Origin: Capsicum annuum
Lineage: Eukaryota; Streptophyta; Magnoliopsida; Solanales; Solanaceae
DNA length: 64,000 bases
Assembly: GCF_002878395.1 (NCBI RefSeq)
Contig: NC_061121.1
Coordinates: 11,082,662 to 11,146,661, forward strand
Direction of reading: 5' to 3'
Shown: in pieces, positions 11,092-20,882 of the stretch
How positions within the stretch are numbered: position 1 is the stretch's first letter
Layout of the letters: each line of letters opens with the position of its first letter
Notes under the pieces: model-generated
The model's database searches: none
What the model saw: only the letters and a program-made list of their open reading frames with translations
Told to the model about the DNA's origin: nothing
Program-made: the position numbers and the translations under genes

Positions 11092-11662
11092 CTTTAACTG
11101 TTGGTGACACTTAATAGATTGTCATCGATGTTGGCCCATGTCAAATATCAGTAAAAGATATACTTGTTCTTTGAGGGTCCATCGACTCGTTCGGTCTATC
11201 GTAGACCTACACCTTTAAGAGTGCATCGATGGATCTCTTAATTATGTGTAGACCGCAGTGATCTATGTACACTGCTATAGACCAACACTTGGATGCTGTT
11301 TAAAAGAGAATAAATAAATTAAAAATAAATGTAGTGTGAGTTTCTACACATGTGAGGGAGTGTAAACAAGTCACACAATCATATTAGAGCTTATAGAAAT
11401 TAAGGGTGGTGTATTAAGGTGTGTGTGGATGGGTAGTGGTTGAATGTTCAATATTCTAAGAGTAATGTTTGTCAAAGCACAAGGGATTACTACGGTCTTT
11501 TGCGATAGTTAGAGGATAAGGGTAGGGCTGATGTGGAAATATCCTAAGCTATTTGTTGAACTTAGTAATCTTTAAGTCTTTGCTAAGTCTTTTGCGATAG
11601 TTAGAGGATGGGGGTGGGGCTGATATGGAAGCTTCTTCCCTGGATCTTCCAACAACTTTAAC
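11092..11662. other. Spacer with a ~95-bp imperfect direct duplication
   Basis: TCTTTTGCGATAGTTAGAGG followed by a G-rich GGGTRGGGCTGAT block is present at 11498 and again at 11589. ATCGATG and GTCTAT motifs are scattered. No coding sequence. Confidence 0.5.
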
Positions 11663-11974
11663 TCACAATATAGGTCTGGAGTTATTAGAATCAATGGAAA
11701 ACATGTATAATTTCATGTGTCTATCATTCCTTATGAACATTGGATAGATTTTTCCCCTCTCATTCATCAAGTAACTAATTACCACATCTTTTTTATCACA
11801 ACTTAATTCACCGCTCTCCATTATGCTCTTAACCATATCGGCGTATGAACCGTTACGGCGAAGGACAATGGACACTGTCTCCTTAGACGCGATTTTCCAA
11901 ACCCTACATTTAGGAGTCACCTCCCATTCACCAGAAAATATACCACCAACAACCACATAATCTATAATAGACAT
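11663..11974 (-). pseudogene. MULE transposase N-terminal fragment, copy 2
   Basis: The frame starts MSIIDYVVVGGIFSGEW and continues VTPKCRVWKIASKETVSIVL, SYADMVKSIMESGELSC and DVVISYLMNERGKIYP, ending FSIDSNNSRPIL. Each block aligns with residues 1 to about 105 of the transposase at 7612 (MSIAKFVLISG.., SYDELVASAMQSGDLDC, NVVISYLIHSKEKVNP, MDVDADGFRPIL). This is only the N-terminal domain: no DDE core follows on the minus strand. It lies tail-to-tail with copy 1. A truncated or solo fragment, presumably nonfunctional. Confidence 0.8.
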
Positions 11975-13478
11975 GATATACCTCGATAATAGTATTTAAT
12001 AGACTTGAATAGTGGTTTATGAGCCTAGACTTAATAGACTGTAGTCATCGTCTTCTTAGCTGTATTCTGTACAGTACACGATCGACCCTTTTTCGATGAC
12101 CACCAGAATAATCCGACGAATTTCAGCTTACAAACAACCTAAGGAGTGTTGGAATGTTGCTATTTAGCCAAGAATTAATTTTGAAATGTGGGACTGATTT
12201 TCAAGCTTTTTGTATAAAAATTGAAGAAAAATTGGGGCTAAAAATATGTGAAAATGGTTTAAAACAAAGGAGATAATGTCACTTTCAGATGGATGTCGGA
12301 AAATTCGATGAAAAATGGCCAAAAAATTGAGGAAATGATGGCAAAATTGGGTGGTTAATAGTGGATTGATTGAGAAGCTTGAGATATTTTTTTTTAAAAT
12401 TAATTATCCAATATTTATATCTTTGGACATGGAATAAAGTTTAGTTTTAAAAAATTGAGGTTGAATTGGAAAAGAGTCTAAAGTGTATATTTTGTAAGTT
12501 GAGTGCTAGAGTTGCATTTTTTTTTTGTGGTCCAACTAGGGTGTCTTTTTTTTTCAATTAAAATAACCTAGTATCTAAATGTCAAAAAAGATTTTGGATG
12601 GGGCCTTTTAGCAAACTCCCCCAACTTAATTTACGACACTCATCGTTCACATTTGAATTTATACACACAATATAGCATGAAAAGGGAGAGAGAATAGAAA
12701 ACTAGAGAGGTGTACATCACGTTTTACACACATCAACCCTAAACCTCTTACACAGACAATCATATCATTGCAGAGAATCACATGCATGCAATAATGCAAT
12801 TTCTTTGGGCACAAAGGACATACAACCACATGCACACAAAGTATCAGCATGTTACATGGAAAATATCATTGAATGCATGTCGAATTCGTAGTACTACAAT
12901 AATGTCATGAAGTTAGAGGGGTCAATTTTGTCATAGAAAATATTATTAGATGCATGTCGAATCTCTAGTACTATTATATTGTCAATGAGGTTGAGCAGTC
13001 GGTTTTGTTTTTGATTTTGAAATTTTATTAAATCCACAAATATTGCTACAAATATCAAGTCAAGAATTGAGTGATAGATGTTACGATCTGTTTTTTATCG
13101 TAGTCAAAAAGGCTTTATAACTTGACTATTTATTCATTGAAAAAATATAGTCACCACCTAGTTAAATTTTAGAAAGCTAAGAAATTGTTTTAAAGACATT
13201 TATGAAAATCACTCATGATCTTCAAAAGAAATAGCCAAACTAAGAGTAATCCTCGTCCAACCTCATTGACACTATTGTATTACTAAGGATTTGACTTGTC
13301 CGTGACAAAATAAAGAAATATGTATTAACTACATAATTTGCAACAATTTGAGTAATGAATATTTAAAATAGTATCAATACTATACAATAGAGCTTCTTTA
13401 GGATGTTTCTATTACCTTCTCTCAAATACAATTAATCCAACATTAACAAATAATTGCATTCATCAATTTACATACATC
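11975..13478. other. Repeat-rich spacer, no gene
   Basis: Contains an imperfect ~80-bp duplication around ATGCATGTCGAATTCGTAGT (about 12874) and ATGCATGTCGAATCTCTAGT (about 12952). The rest is A+T-rich with no family resemblance on either strand. Confidence 0.5.
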
Positions 13479-13860
13479 CACTATGAAAAAAAAGTGGAAA
13501 ACCGACCACAAGTGGTCATTTTTCTCATTTTTTGACCACAAAACAGACAAAAATTTTTAGTCGAAAAAACAGTGGTAGCTTTTTAAAAACCAACCACGAG
13601 TGGTCGGTTTTTTTAAAATATATATATTCATTTTTAAAATTTGTTATTATTTTATTTAAATGAAAAAATAATTTTAGGGAAAAATAAACCGACCACAAGT
13701 GGTCGGTTTTTTACAAAGAAAAAAATTTAGAAAAACCGACAACTTGTGGTTGGTTTTATACAAAAAAAAAAAAAAAAAAACATCAAAAACCTACCACTTG
13801 TGGTCGGTTTTTGCAAAAAAGTAAAAAAAATTATAGAAAAACCGACCACATCTGGGAATT
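13479..13860 (+). mobile_element. CACTA-like terminus with subterminal palindromes
   Basis: CACTATGAAAAAAAAGTGG begins at 13479 and has the CACTA start expected of En/Spm-type elements. Behind it lie about six copies of an imperfect palindrome of the type ACCGACCACAAGTGGTCGGT (near 13503, 13590, 13689, 13735, 13789 and 13840), alternating with A/T runs. Repeated subterminal motifs are the usual transposase-binding architecture of CACTA elements. The partner end may be at 18990. No CACTA transposase gene is visible. Confidence 0.6.
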
Positions 13861-14026
13861 TAAAAAAAAAATTGAAAACCCAAATTCTGCATGCAACGAC
13901 AACAGTGACCAAAATGAAAATACGACAACAAAAAAAAACAAATGGAAATTTTCAAAAGTGTACAACACATACAAAATATCCAACAAAAGTGAGTACGAAA
14001 CTACAACAACAATAGTTTCAACAATT

Positions 14027-16050
14027 CACCTTCTAAACAAAAATTCACTTTTAAAGTCACCAATACTTAAGCTTTTTCAACTAACAAAGGCACCAACGAA
14101 ACTAATTCACTATTAAAGTCACCGGCACTTAAGCATTTTCAACAAATAAAGTCACCAACAACATCACCTTCTAAACAAAAGTTCACTATTAAAGTCACTG
14201 ACACTTAAGCATTTACAGCAAATAAAGTAACCAACGACATCACCTTCTAAATAAAAGTTCACTTTTAAAGTCACCAACACTTAAGCATTTTCAACTAATA
14301 AACTCACCAGCCACATCACCTCCTAAACACTAATTCACTATTAAAGTCACCAAAACTTAAGCATTTTCAACAAATAAAGTCACCAACAACATCACCTTCT
14401 AAACACTACTTCACTATTAAAGTCACCAAAACTTAAGCTTTTTCAACTAACAAAGGCACCAACGAAACTAATTGACTATTAAAGTCACCGGCACTTAAGC
14501 ATTTTCAAGAAATAAAGACACCAACAACATCACCTTCTAAACACTAATTCACTATTAAAGTCACCGGCAGTTAAGCATTTTCAACAAATAAAGTAACCAA
14601 CAACATCACCTTCTAAACAAAAGTTCACTTTTAAAGTCACCGACACTTAATCATTTTCAATAAATAAAGTAACCAACCACATCACCTTCTAAAAAAAGTT
14701 CACTATTAAAGTGAGCGGCACTTAAGCATTTTCAACAAATAAAGTAACCAACCACATAACCTTCTAAACAAAAGTTCACTATTAAAGTCACCGGCACTTA
14801 AGCATTTTCAACAAATAAAGTCACCAACAACATCACCTCGTAAACACTAGTTCATTATTAAAGTCACCAAAACTTAAGCTTTTTCAACTTAACAAAGGCA
14901 TCAATCAAACTAATTCACTATTAAAGTCACCAAAACTTAAGCATTTTCAACAAGTAAAGTCACCAACAACATCACCTTCTAAAGACTAATTCACTATTAA
15001 AGTCACCGGCACTTAAGCATTTTCAACAAATAAAGTAACCAACAACATCACCTTCTAAACAAAAGTTCACTTTTAAAGTCACCGACACTAAAGCATTTTC
15101 AACAAATAAAGTAACCAACCACATAACCTTCTAAACAAAAGTTCACTTTTAAAGTCACCAAAACTTAAGCATTTTCAACTAATAAAGTCACCAACCACAT
15201 CATCTCCTAAACACTAATTCACAATTAAAGTCACCAAAACTTAAGCATTTTGAACAAATAAAGTCACCAACAACATCACCTTCTAAACACAAGTTCACTA
15301 TTAAAGTTACCAAAACTTAAGCTTTTTCAACCAACAAAGGCACCAACGAAACTAATTCACTGTTAAAGTCACCGGCACTTAAGCATTTTCAACAAATAAA
15401 GTAACCAATAACATCACCTTCTAAACAAAAGTTCACTTTTAAAGTCACCAGCACTTAAGCATTTTCAACAAATAAAGTAACCAACAACATCACCTTCTAA
15501 ACAAAAGTTCACTATTAAAGTCACCGGCACTTAAGCATTTTCAACAAATAAAGTCACCAACAACATCACCTCCTAAACACTAATTCACTATTAAAGTCAC
15601 CAAAACTTAAGCATTTTCAAAAAATAAAGTCACCATCAAGATCACCTTCTAAACACTAATTCACTATTAAAGTCACCGGCACTTAAGCATTTTCAACAAA
15701 TAAAGTAACCAACAACATCACCTTCTAAAAAAAAGTTCACTTTTAAAGTCACCGGCACTTAAGCATTTTCAACAAATAAAGTAACCAACAACATACCTTC
15801 TAAACAAAAGTTCATTATTAAAGTCACCGGCACTTAAGCATTTTCAACAAATAAAGTCACCAACAACATCACCTCCTAAACACTAGTTCACTATTAAAGT
15901 CACCGAAACTTAAGCTTTTTCAACTAACAAAGGCCCAACGAAACTAATTCACTATTAAAGTCACCAAAACTTAAGCATTTTCAACAAATAAAGTCACCAA
16001 CAAATTCACCTTCTAAACAAAAGTTCACTTTTAAAGTCACCGACTTCACT
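14027..16050. repeat. Minisatellite array, ~76-bp unit, about 28 copies
   Basis: The unit contains TTCACTATTAAAGTCACC, ACTTAAGCATTTTCAACAA and AACATCACCTTCTAAACA, with a length near 76 bases. I counted 28 occurrences of the TTCACT..TTAAAGTCACC block. A shorter variant of ~60 bases, with TTTTTCAACTAACAAAGGCA and lacking the CATCACCTTCTAAA part, recurs near 14078, 14439, 14878, 15320 and 15912, which suggests a higher-order period of roughly 440 bases. No coding capacity. Confidence 0.9.
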
Positions 16051-16062
16051 ATGTCCACATAC

Positions 16063-16137
16063 CTTTGATATTTTTCTTAATTTCTTGATATTTCAAAATG
16101 GCAGCTTCAATCTTCTTATAGATTCTTTCACGGGAAA
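16063..16137 (-). pseudogene. Captured internal exon, gene unidentified
   Basis: On the minus strand an acceptor-like CAATATTGCAG precedes a 75-base open segment that is followed by a consensus donor GTATGT. In one frame it reads SRERIYKKIEAAILKYQEI, then a few more basic residues, a charged helix. I do not recognise the parent. It lies next to the minisatellite and downstream (minus strand) of the captured transporter exon, so it could be spliced to it. Confidence 0.4.
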
Positions 16138-16395
16138 CTGCAATATTGAAAATAATGAGCTTAGCAAATTAAAAGATAGACAACTCCATTTTCAAGTTAC
16201 TACATGTCTACAGCATGACTGAACTTTGAGCACATTGTACAAGTTTATGTCTACTTAAGGTATAGATATTCTAAAACCCTTAAGCAAGATCAGCCTTATC
16301 TTTTAGAAAAGTAAAGAAACTAAATTTTTGTCTTGATGCCACAATTTAGAAAGATACAACAAAAGAAATACAGATAGTATTGGAGAACTCTACAT

Positions 16396-16442
16396 GAAAT
16401 ACAACAACAACAAACCCAGTGTATTCTCACACAGTGGTGTAC
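16396..16442 (-). repeat. 3'-tail fragment of a Solanaceae SINE/RTE element
   Basis: Read on the minus strand it is TACACCACTGTGTGAGAATA followed by CACTGGGTTTGTTGTTGTTG. The same arrangement (CACCACTATGTGGGAATATA, CTGGGTATGTTGTTGTTG) ends the RTE LINE at 38735. It is a severely truncated retroposon lying in the predicted intron between the two captured exons. Confidence 0.7.
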
Positions 16443-16703
16443 AGATAGATCTAAAGTCCATTAAGCAAATTGACCTGCATATCAACACTTGGAAGCTTAT
16501 TCAGCATTCAGATAATATAAAATGAGTTAGGATCCGAAGCTAGATTTCATTTATACCATAACCTTACCACTAATGCAGAGCAAACTCGTAATGCCCAATT
16601 AATCAGATCCAAAATCCCATACTCAAATAATCAGACCGAGCACATACATACCAGAATTTCAAAATGTAAAAAGACCCAGATCTGATAAGAGAAACATACG
16701 TAC

Positions 16704-16857
16704 CCATCATAAGAGAGTAAACAAGAATGTAATTGTTCTTAAAGAAATTAAAAGCCTGTGAAGTTGTTATCCGATCTCTGATAGTCTTGCCTCCCAGCTC
16801 CAGATTTGCCACCACAGCAGCTATAGCACCAAACACAACATAGTAGAACAACTTCAT
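16704..16857 (-). pseudogene. Exon 1 of a molybdate-anion-transporter-like MFS gene (captured)
   Basis: The frame from ATG at 16857 reads MKLFYYVVFGAIAAVVANLE, then RDRITTSQAFNFFKNNYILV and YSLMMG. This matches the N-terminus of plant MFSD5-type (MOT2-like) major-facilitator proteins, whose first membrane helix and FKNNYLLVYSLMMAGDW block I recognise. A donor GTACGT follows at 16703-16698, at the natural Met-Met/Ala-Gly junction, so the exon boundary seems preserved. No exon with GDWLQGP or later helices exists nearby. The parent would be a ~460-residue 12-helix transporter, so this is a fragment. Its position between CACTA-like ends suggests transposon capture. Confidence 0.7.
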
Positions 16858-16936
16858 TGCCGCCCTCCACGCACCAGCACTAGCTCGATATCTCGATAGT
16901 TTGTATGTTAATCTTAATAGAGTTAATGGAGTTTAC

Positions 16937-17180
16937 CTCTAAACGGAGGATGCCGACTGGTTGGTGGACGGCTACTTCACCGGCTGGTGGTGCTGCCGGC
17001 ATTGGTGGAGATGGCTGCCGGCTGGTGCAGCGACGGCTGGCAGTGGCTTAACAGAGAAAGTTGGAGCAGTGACGGCTGGCGGCGCTGGGATTCCGTCGAC
17101 GGCTGGTGGCGCTGGGGTTCCGTCATCGTTGATAGAAAAAGAAGAAGAGTGAGAAGAGAGACAGATGAGGGTGCGGCTAT
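16937..17180 (-). other. GC-rich candidate first exon on the minus strand
   Basis: This is a GC-rich island in A+T-rich surroundings. On the minus strand a C/T-rich leader precedes ATG at 17126, a 49-codon frame rich in Gln, Ser, Pro and His (MTEPQRHQPSTESQRRQPS) with internal CAGCGCCRCCAGCCGTC repeats, and a consensus donor AGAG|GTAAAC at 16937/16936. It could be the promoter-proximal exon of a chimeric transcript reading into the transporter exon. The peptide has no recognised family. Confidence 0.35.
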
Positions 17181-17548
17181 TTTTGTGAAAAATAAATTAG
17201 CGTTTGAGTTATTTTGTTTAAAAGTGTAATAAATGGTGAATTTAATCTCAGCCATTGATCGGATGAGATCAATGGTTATGATTAAAATTGAGAGGAGTCA
17301 AATGAAATTGAAATTGAAGATTTTAATTTGAGGTCAAATTGAAACTGAATTTAGGCTAAAATTAACATAGAGTTATATAAAATGTGGCTAGAAAGTAAAT
17401 GAATTGGGAAAATTGAATTGAATTAGGGTTGCTATTTTAGGAAATGTTGGAAAAATGTCGATATTAAAATAGATTACGTATATAAAAATTATTTTTTTAA
17501 TAAATTTTATAATATTTATAACAATATCCAATTAATTTAATATATTGC

Positions 17549-17599
<51 letters not shown>

Positions 17600-17753
17600 A
17601 TATCTATTTAATATGAGTAGTATATTTCCTCAATCGTATGATAATATCAATGAATTTGGCAAATTATGATAAATTTTTGGTTAATTAAATTTTAATTACG
17701 ATATTATACCTCATAATACAACGTGTTAATCAGATAAATTATTGATTTTAATT

Positions 17754-17787
<34 letters not shown>

Positions 17788-18334
17788 CGTAATACAATGT
17801 GTTAATCAGATAAATTATCGATTACTTGTCTTACGTTATTACAACTTCAACAATATACACGTATCTACATTCACACAAAATAGTATATCTATTTCCTTAA
17901 TAGTATGATATCAGTGCATTATTCAAAATATTTTGATATATAGATTCAATTATCGAACTTTCGATTACTGCATACGTCACTATATGACATATAAGTATAT
18001 ATACCTCGTAATACTTGTCTTATATTATTACAACTTCAATAAAATACGTGTCTCAGTATTGTATTGACACAAAATAGGGTATCTATTTCATCACTACACG
18101 AGATATACGTATATATATAAATATATTCAATTGGCTATCACCATTCAAATACATACTATATACATTACATACCGGATTTTACTACCCCATAATAATATAC
18201 AAAGTAACATAATTCACAAATACTCAGTTGAATTATCGGTTGGTTTATTTTATGTCATTAATATACATTCACTATATTATATGTATATACTATAAATATA
18301 TATATATACCTATACATACACACACATATATGAC
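17181..18334. repeat. A+T-rich DNA with (TA)n tracts and diverged tandem repeats
   Basis: (TA)n tracts lie at about 17558-17597 and 17757-17784. The block TACCTCGTAATAC is present near 17707 (variant), 17784 and 18001, each followed by similar text including TATTACAACTTCAA and ACAAAATAG..TATCTATTTC, so three diverged units of roughly 80 to 220 bases are visible. No gene. Confidence 0.55.
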
Positions 18335-18641
18335 ATGTCTGCTTCAACTGTTTCAATCGTAATTTTACTAAATATCATCCTAATTAATTATTATAAGTCA
18401 TCTAAATATTACAAAAATATATATTTAATAATAAAATAAAATAGATATAAAATAATAAGTTAACTTTTGATGTTTTAAATTAACTTCACGTCTTATATGA
18501 GACCCATTTTTTAAAAAAAAAAATCACATGTACTTTTTGTAGTAATTTTGTTATATCGCTTCTTATTAGTTATTGTGAATAATTTAAGACATGTTTGTTT
18601 CTTTGCTTCAATCGTAATTTTACTATATCACCTCTAATAAC
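18335..18641. repeat. Second copy of the 1195-1489 repeat family
   Basis: GCTTCAACTGTTTCAATCGT, TTTTACTAAATATCA, AAGTCATCTAAATATTA and TTTTGATGTTTTAAATTAAC occur in the same order as at 1195-1440. The copy is cut at its right end by the palindromic CACTA-like element. Confidence 0.55.
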
Positions 18642-18990
18642 GGACCACAAATTATGGTCGGAAAAAACCGACCACTAGTGATCGGATTTTAATTTTTTTA
18701 ATTTTTTTCTTTTTTAAAAAGCGACCACAAATGGTAGTTTTTTTTATTTTAAAAAATTAAAATAAGTATTAAAATAATTTTAGTATTAATTATTATTTAT
18801 TTTGCAAAAAAAAATAAAAAAACAAAAAAATCGACCACTTTTAATAATTATTTTGATTTTTTAAAATAAAAATGCTACCGCTTGTGGTCGCTTTTTAAAA
18901 AAAAAATAAAAAAAATTAAAATCCGACAACTAGTGGTCGGTTTTTTCCGATCACAATTTGTGGTCGGTTTTTGCCTTTCTTTTAGTAGTG
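18642..18990. mobile_element. Palindromic CACTA-like terminal element
   Basis: The left arm (18642-18764) is the reverse complement of the right arm (18850-18967), with ACCGACCACTAGTGATCGG and AAAAAGCGACCACAA blocks in both. The right end finishes CTTTTAGTAGTG at 18990, i.e. CACTACTAAAAG when reversed, a CACTA terminus. The left end lacks the last ~15 terminal bases. It could be a foldback MITE on its own or the right end of a large element starting at 13479. The three bases flanking the two ends (ATC and TTC) do not match. Confidence 0.55.
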
Positions 18991-20076
18991 TTCAGGCCTT
19001 TGTCGTCGATGAACTAGAGCTCTGCGTTATCTCCAACAGACACGTAAGCATAGTCAATGGTCTTGCAAGGCATTATTCTCTTGCAAATCATGGTGCTTGT
19101 ATGCAGCATCTCAGTGAAAATCTTCGAACAAATCACCATTGTTCCGATTCTCTCTATTTGTACTACCATGCGGCCAAGGCATACGCGTTGGAAGAATTTA
19201 ATGGATACTTGAATTCCCTTAAAGAAAGATGCCCCAGCGCAGCAGCTTACCTCGAGCATGATGTTGGATTTAAAAAGTGGAGCCGGGCTCACTTTCCAGG
19301 TAACCAGTTTAACGTCATGACCTCAAATATCGCCGAGTCGCTTAATATTGCGCGACGAAAGAGAGTATCCAGTGGCATCCATCTTCAATTCAATTGCACA
19401 TAGATTTGGAGAAATATTCAAAAAGAGGTATCCGGAGGTGAACAATTCAAAGACAATATTCTTTTCCATAGACGAGACGATTTTGAGGGAAAACACGATC
19501 GAGGGTTATAAATTATATGTGAACAACATAAACGGAAGCACCGACGAATTCACTGTGCTTGCCTATGGTCGTTCTGCCAAAGTTAATCTTTCGAGATGGT
19601 TATGTTCTTGCAGAAACTATGACTTGATAAAATTGCCATGCGCTCATGCAATGGCAGCGTTGCGCTTAAAGCATGGAGACGAATACGACACTAGCATTTA
19701 CAAATACTCTTTTCCCATATATTCAAAAGAATCATACCTCCTTGCATACTTGGAACCTATTTATGCAGTACCACTGGAGTAGGAGTGGAGTGTGGCATGG
19801 GAGTATCTAGAAGTGGATGTTCTTCCACCCGATTTCAATCCCAAACTCGGGAGGAGGAATATGAAACGCGTTAAGGGTGTCTTGGAGCCTTTAAGGAACA
19901 AGAAAAGGAACAAGTGCTGCAAGTGCAAAAGTTCGGAACATAGGAGATCAACATACAACCTTAACGTAGCATATTATGATTGGCATTGTATTTTATGTTT
20001 TTGGTTTTGTCAAATGCACTGGACAGTAGGTAGTGTGTATTCTATTTTCAAAGCCACTAAACTGCAGTCAAAATAG
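18991..20076 (+). pseudogene. MULE transposase, copy 3, C-terminal half
   Basis: Starts abruptly in frame at the CACTA-like boundary with QAFVVDELELCVISNRHVS, where the second DDE aspartate is asparagine (SNRH instead of SDRH). It continues through HGACMQHLSENLRTNHHC, KKWSRAHFPGNQFNVMTSN and IAESLN (catalytic E). A frameshift near 19350 leads to REYPVASIFNSIAHRFGE, the SWIM finger CSCRNYDLIKLPCAHAMAAL (19607-19666) with all ligands, a stop at 19780-19782, and a knuckle CCKCKSSEHRRSTY in which the last Cys is Tyr. It aligns with copy 1 from about residue 395 of that transposase. The 5' half is absent. Confidence 0.85.
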
Positions 20077-20084
20077 ACTTCTTT

Positions 20085-20560
20085 TGCTGTGCATTATCGA
20101 TTCTAGTTCATATATTATATACTACGTACTAAATAGATTACACACTGAAATAATCGATTAGCCTCATAATATACAATAAATCAGTGTTTGGTCTACAGAG
20201 TAAATATTCAATATGTAGTGTATAATAGGCCTATCAGGTTGTCTATTTAACAAATTATTTTCTTCATACACTAGAATTTAAAATTATTATGGTGCATTGG
20301 AAAAAGGGTGCCAATTTGAAAGCAACCATCCTAAGTTCTGAAATCGACTATACACATTACACATCAACTGGACTCAAAATATAGAATAGATCGATGCATG
20401 GTCTATGGGGTATAGGTTAAACTACATAGTATAACATCGACCAATCGTGTAGTCTATTAAAGAAACCATTTTCCTCATACACTGAACCTTTCAATATAAT
20501 TATTACACTTCGGAAAATGCGACGATTTGAAATGAATCGACAGCCACAACCGCCGTGACT
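20085..20560. repeat. Two ~220-bp imperfect tandem units after MULE copy 3
   Basis: Unit 1 (about 20130-20335) and unit 2 (about 20340-20560) share, in order, TCAGTG/TCGATG with TTTGGTCTA/CATGGTCTA, a GTAGTGTATAATA-like block, GTTGTCTATTTAA/GTAGTCTATTAAA, and TTTTCTTCATACACT/TTTTCCTCATACACT. They are noncoding. Related ATCGAC and TAGTCTAT words flank copy 1. Confidence 0.6.
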
Positions 20561-20709
20561 TTTCCTTTACTATTCTCACATGTCTTCTCTCCTTCCATCA
20601 ACACGTGTACAACTTTTATTGATTGATTATCTCACGGTCTGGTCTATTTAAAGATGCCCTTATTGATTGTAAACCAAATTTTTAAATAAAAAGCTAAGGA
20701 GAGAAGAAG

Positions 20710-20882
20710 ATGGCTAGGAGGAGGTACACACTACGACCAATGCACAGAATGACAATCATCAACAACATATAGTTTCTTAGGCTTATGAGTGACCTGAATT
20801 TTTTTGGGGTCTTGCCGCCGATCAACGTCGGCTGGACAGAGAGCTCCGACGGATGTCCCATTTTCTTCGGGCCATAGCCTAG
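20710..20882 (+). pseudogene. Small MULE-associated ORF, second copy (broken)
   Basis: Starts ATG at 20710 with MARRRYTLRPMHRMTIINNI, which pairs with LRRI-PLHPIQRVS of the ORF at 10294. It has a stop at 20770-20772 and one frame change near 20818, then DQRRLDRELRRMSHFLRAIA before TAG at 20880. Over 14 codons of the RELRR..HFLRAI core it differs from the first copy by nine synonymous and three amino-acid-changing codons. An ATG in good position, basic N-terminus and conserved helix suggest a real ancestral protein of about 60-65 residues. Confidence 0.55.

Noticed and set aside
13746..14116. Lys-rich plus-strand open frames
   Set aside because: They run over CACTA palindromes, poly(A) tracts and the start of the minisatellite; composition artefact.
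16961..17229. Plus-strand Gly/Trp-rich open frames in the GC-rich island
   Set aside because: No start context, no homology; the minus-strand exon model with leader and donor site explains the island better.
13479..18990. Calling one complete CACTA transposon with a target duplication
   Set aside because: The adjacent triplets (ATC and TTC) differ and the right end is a self-contained palindrome; kept only as a hypothesis.
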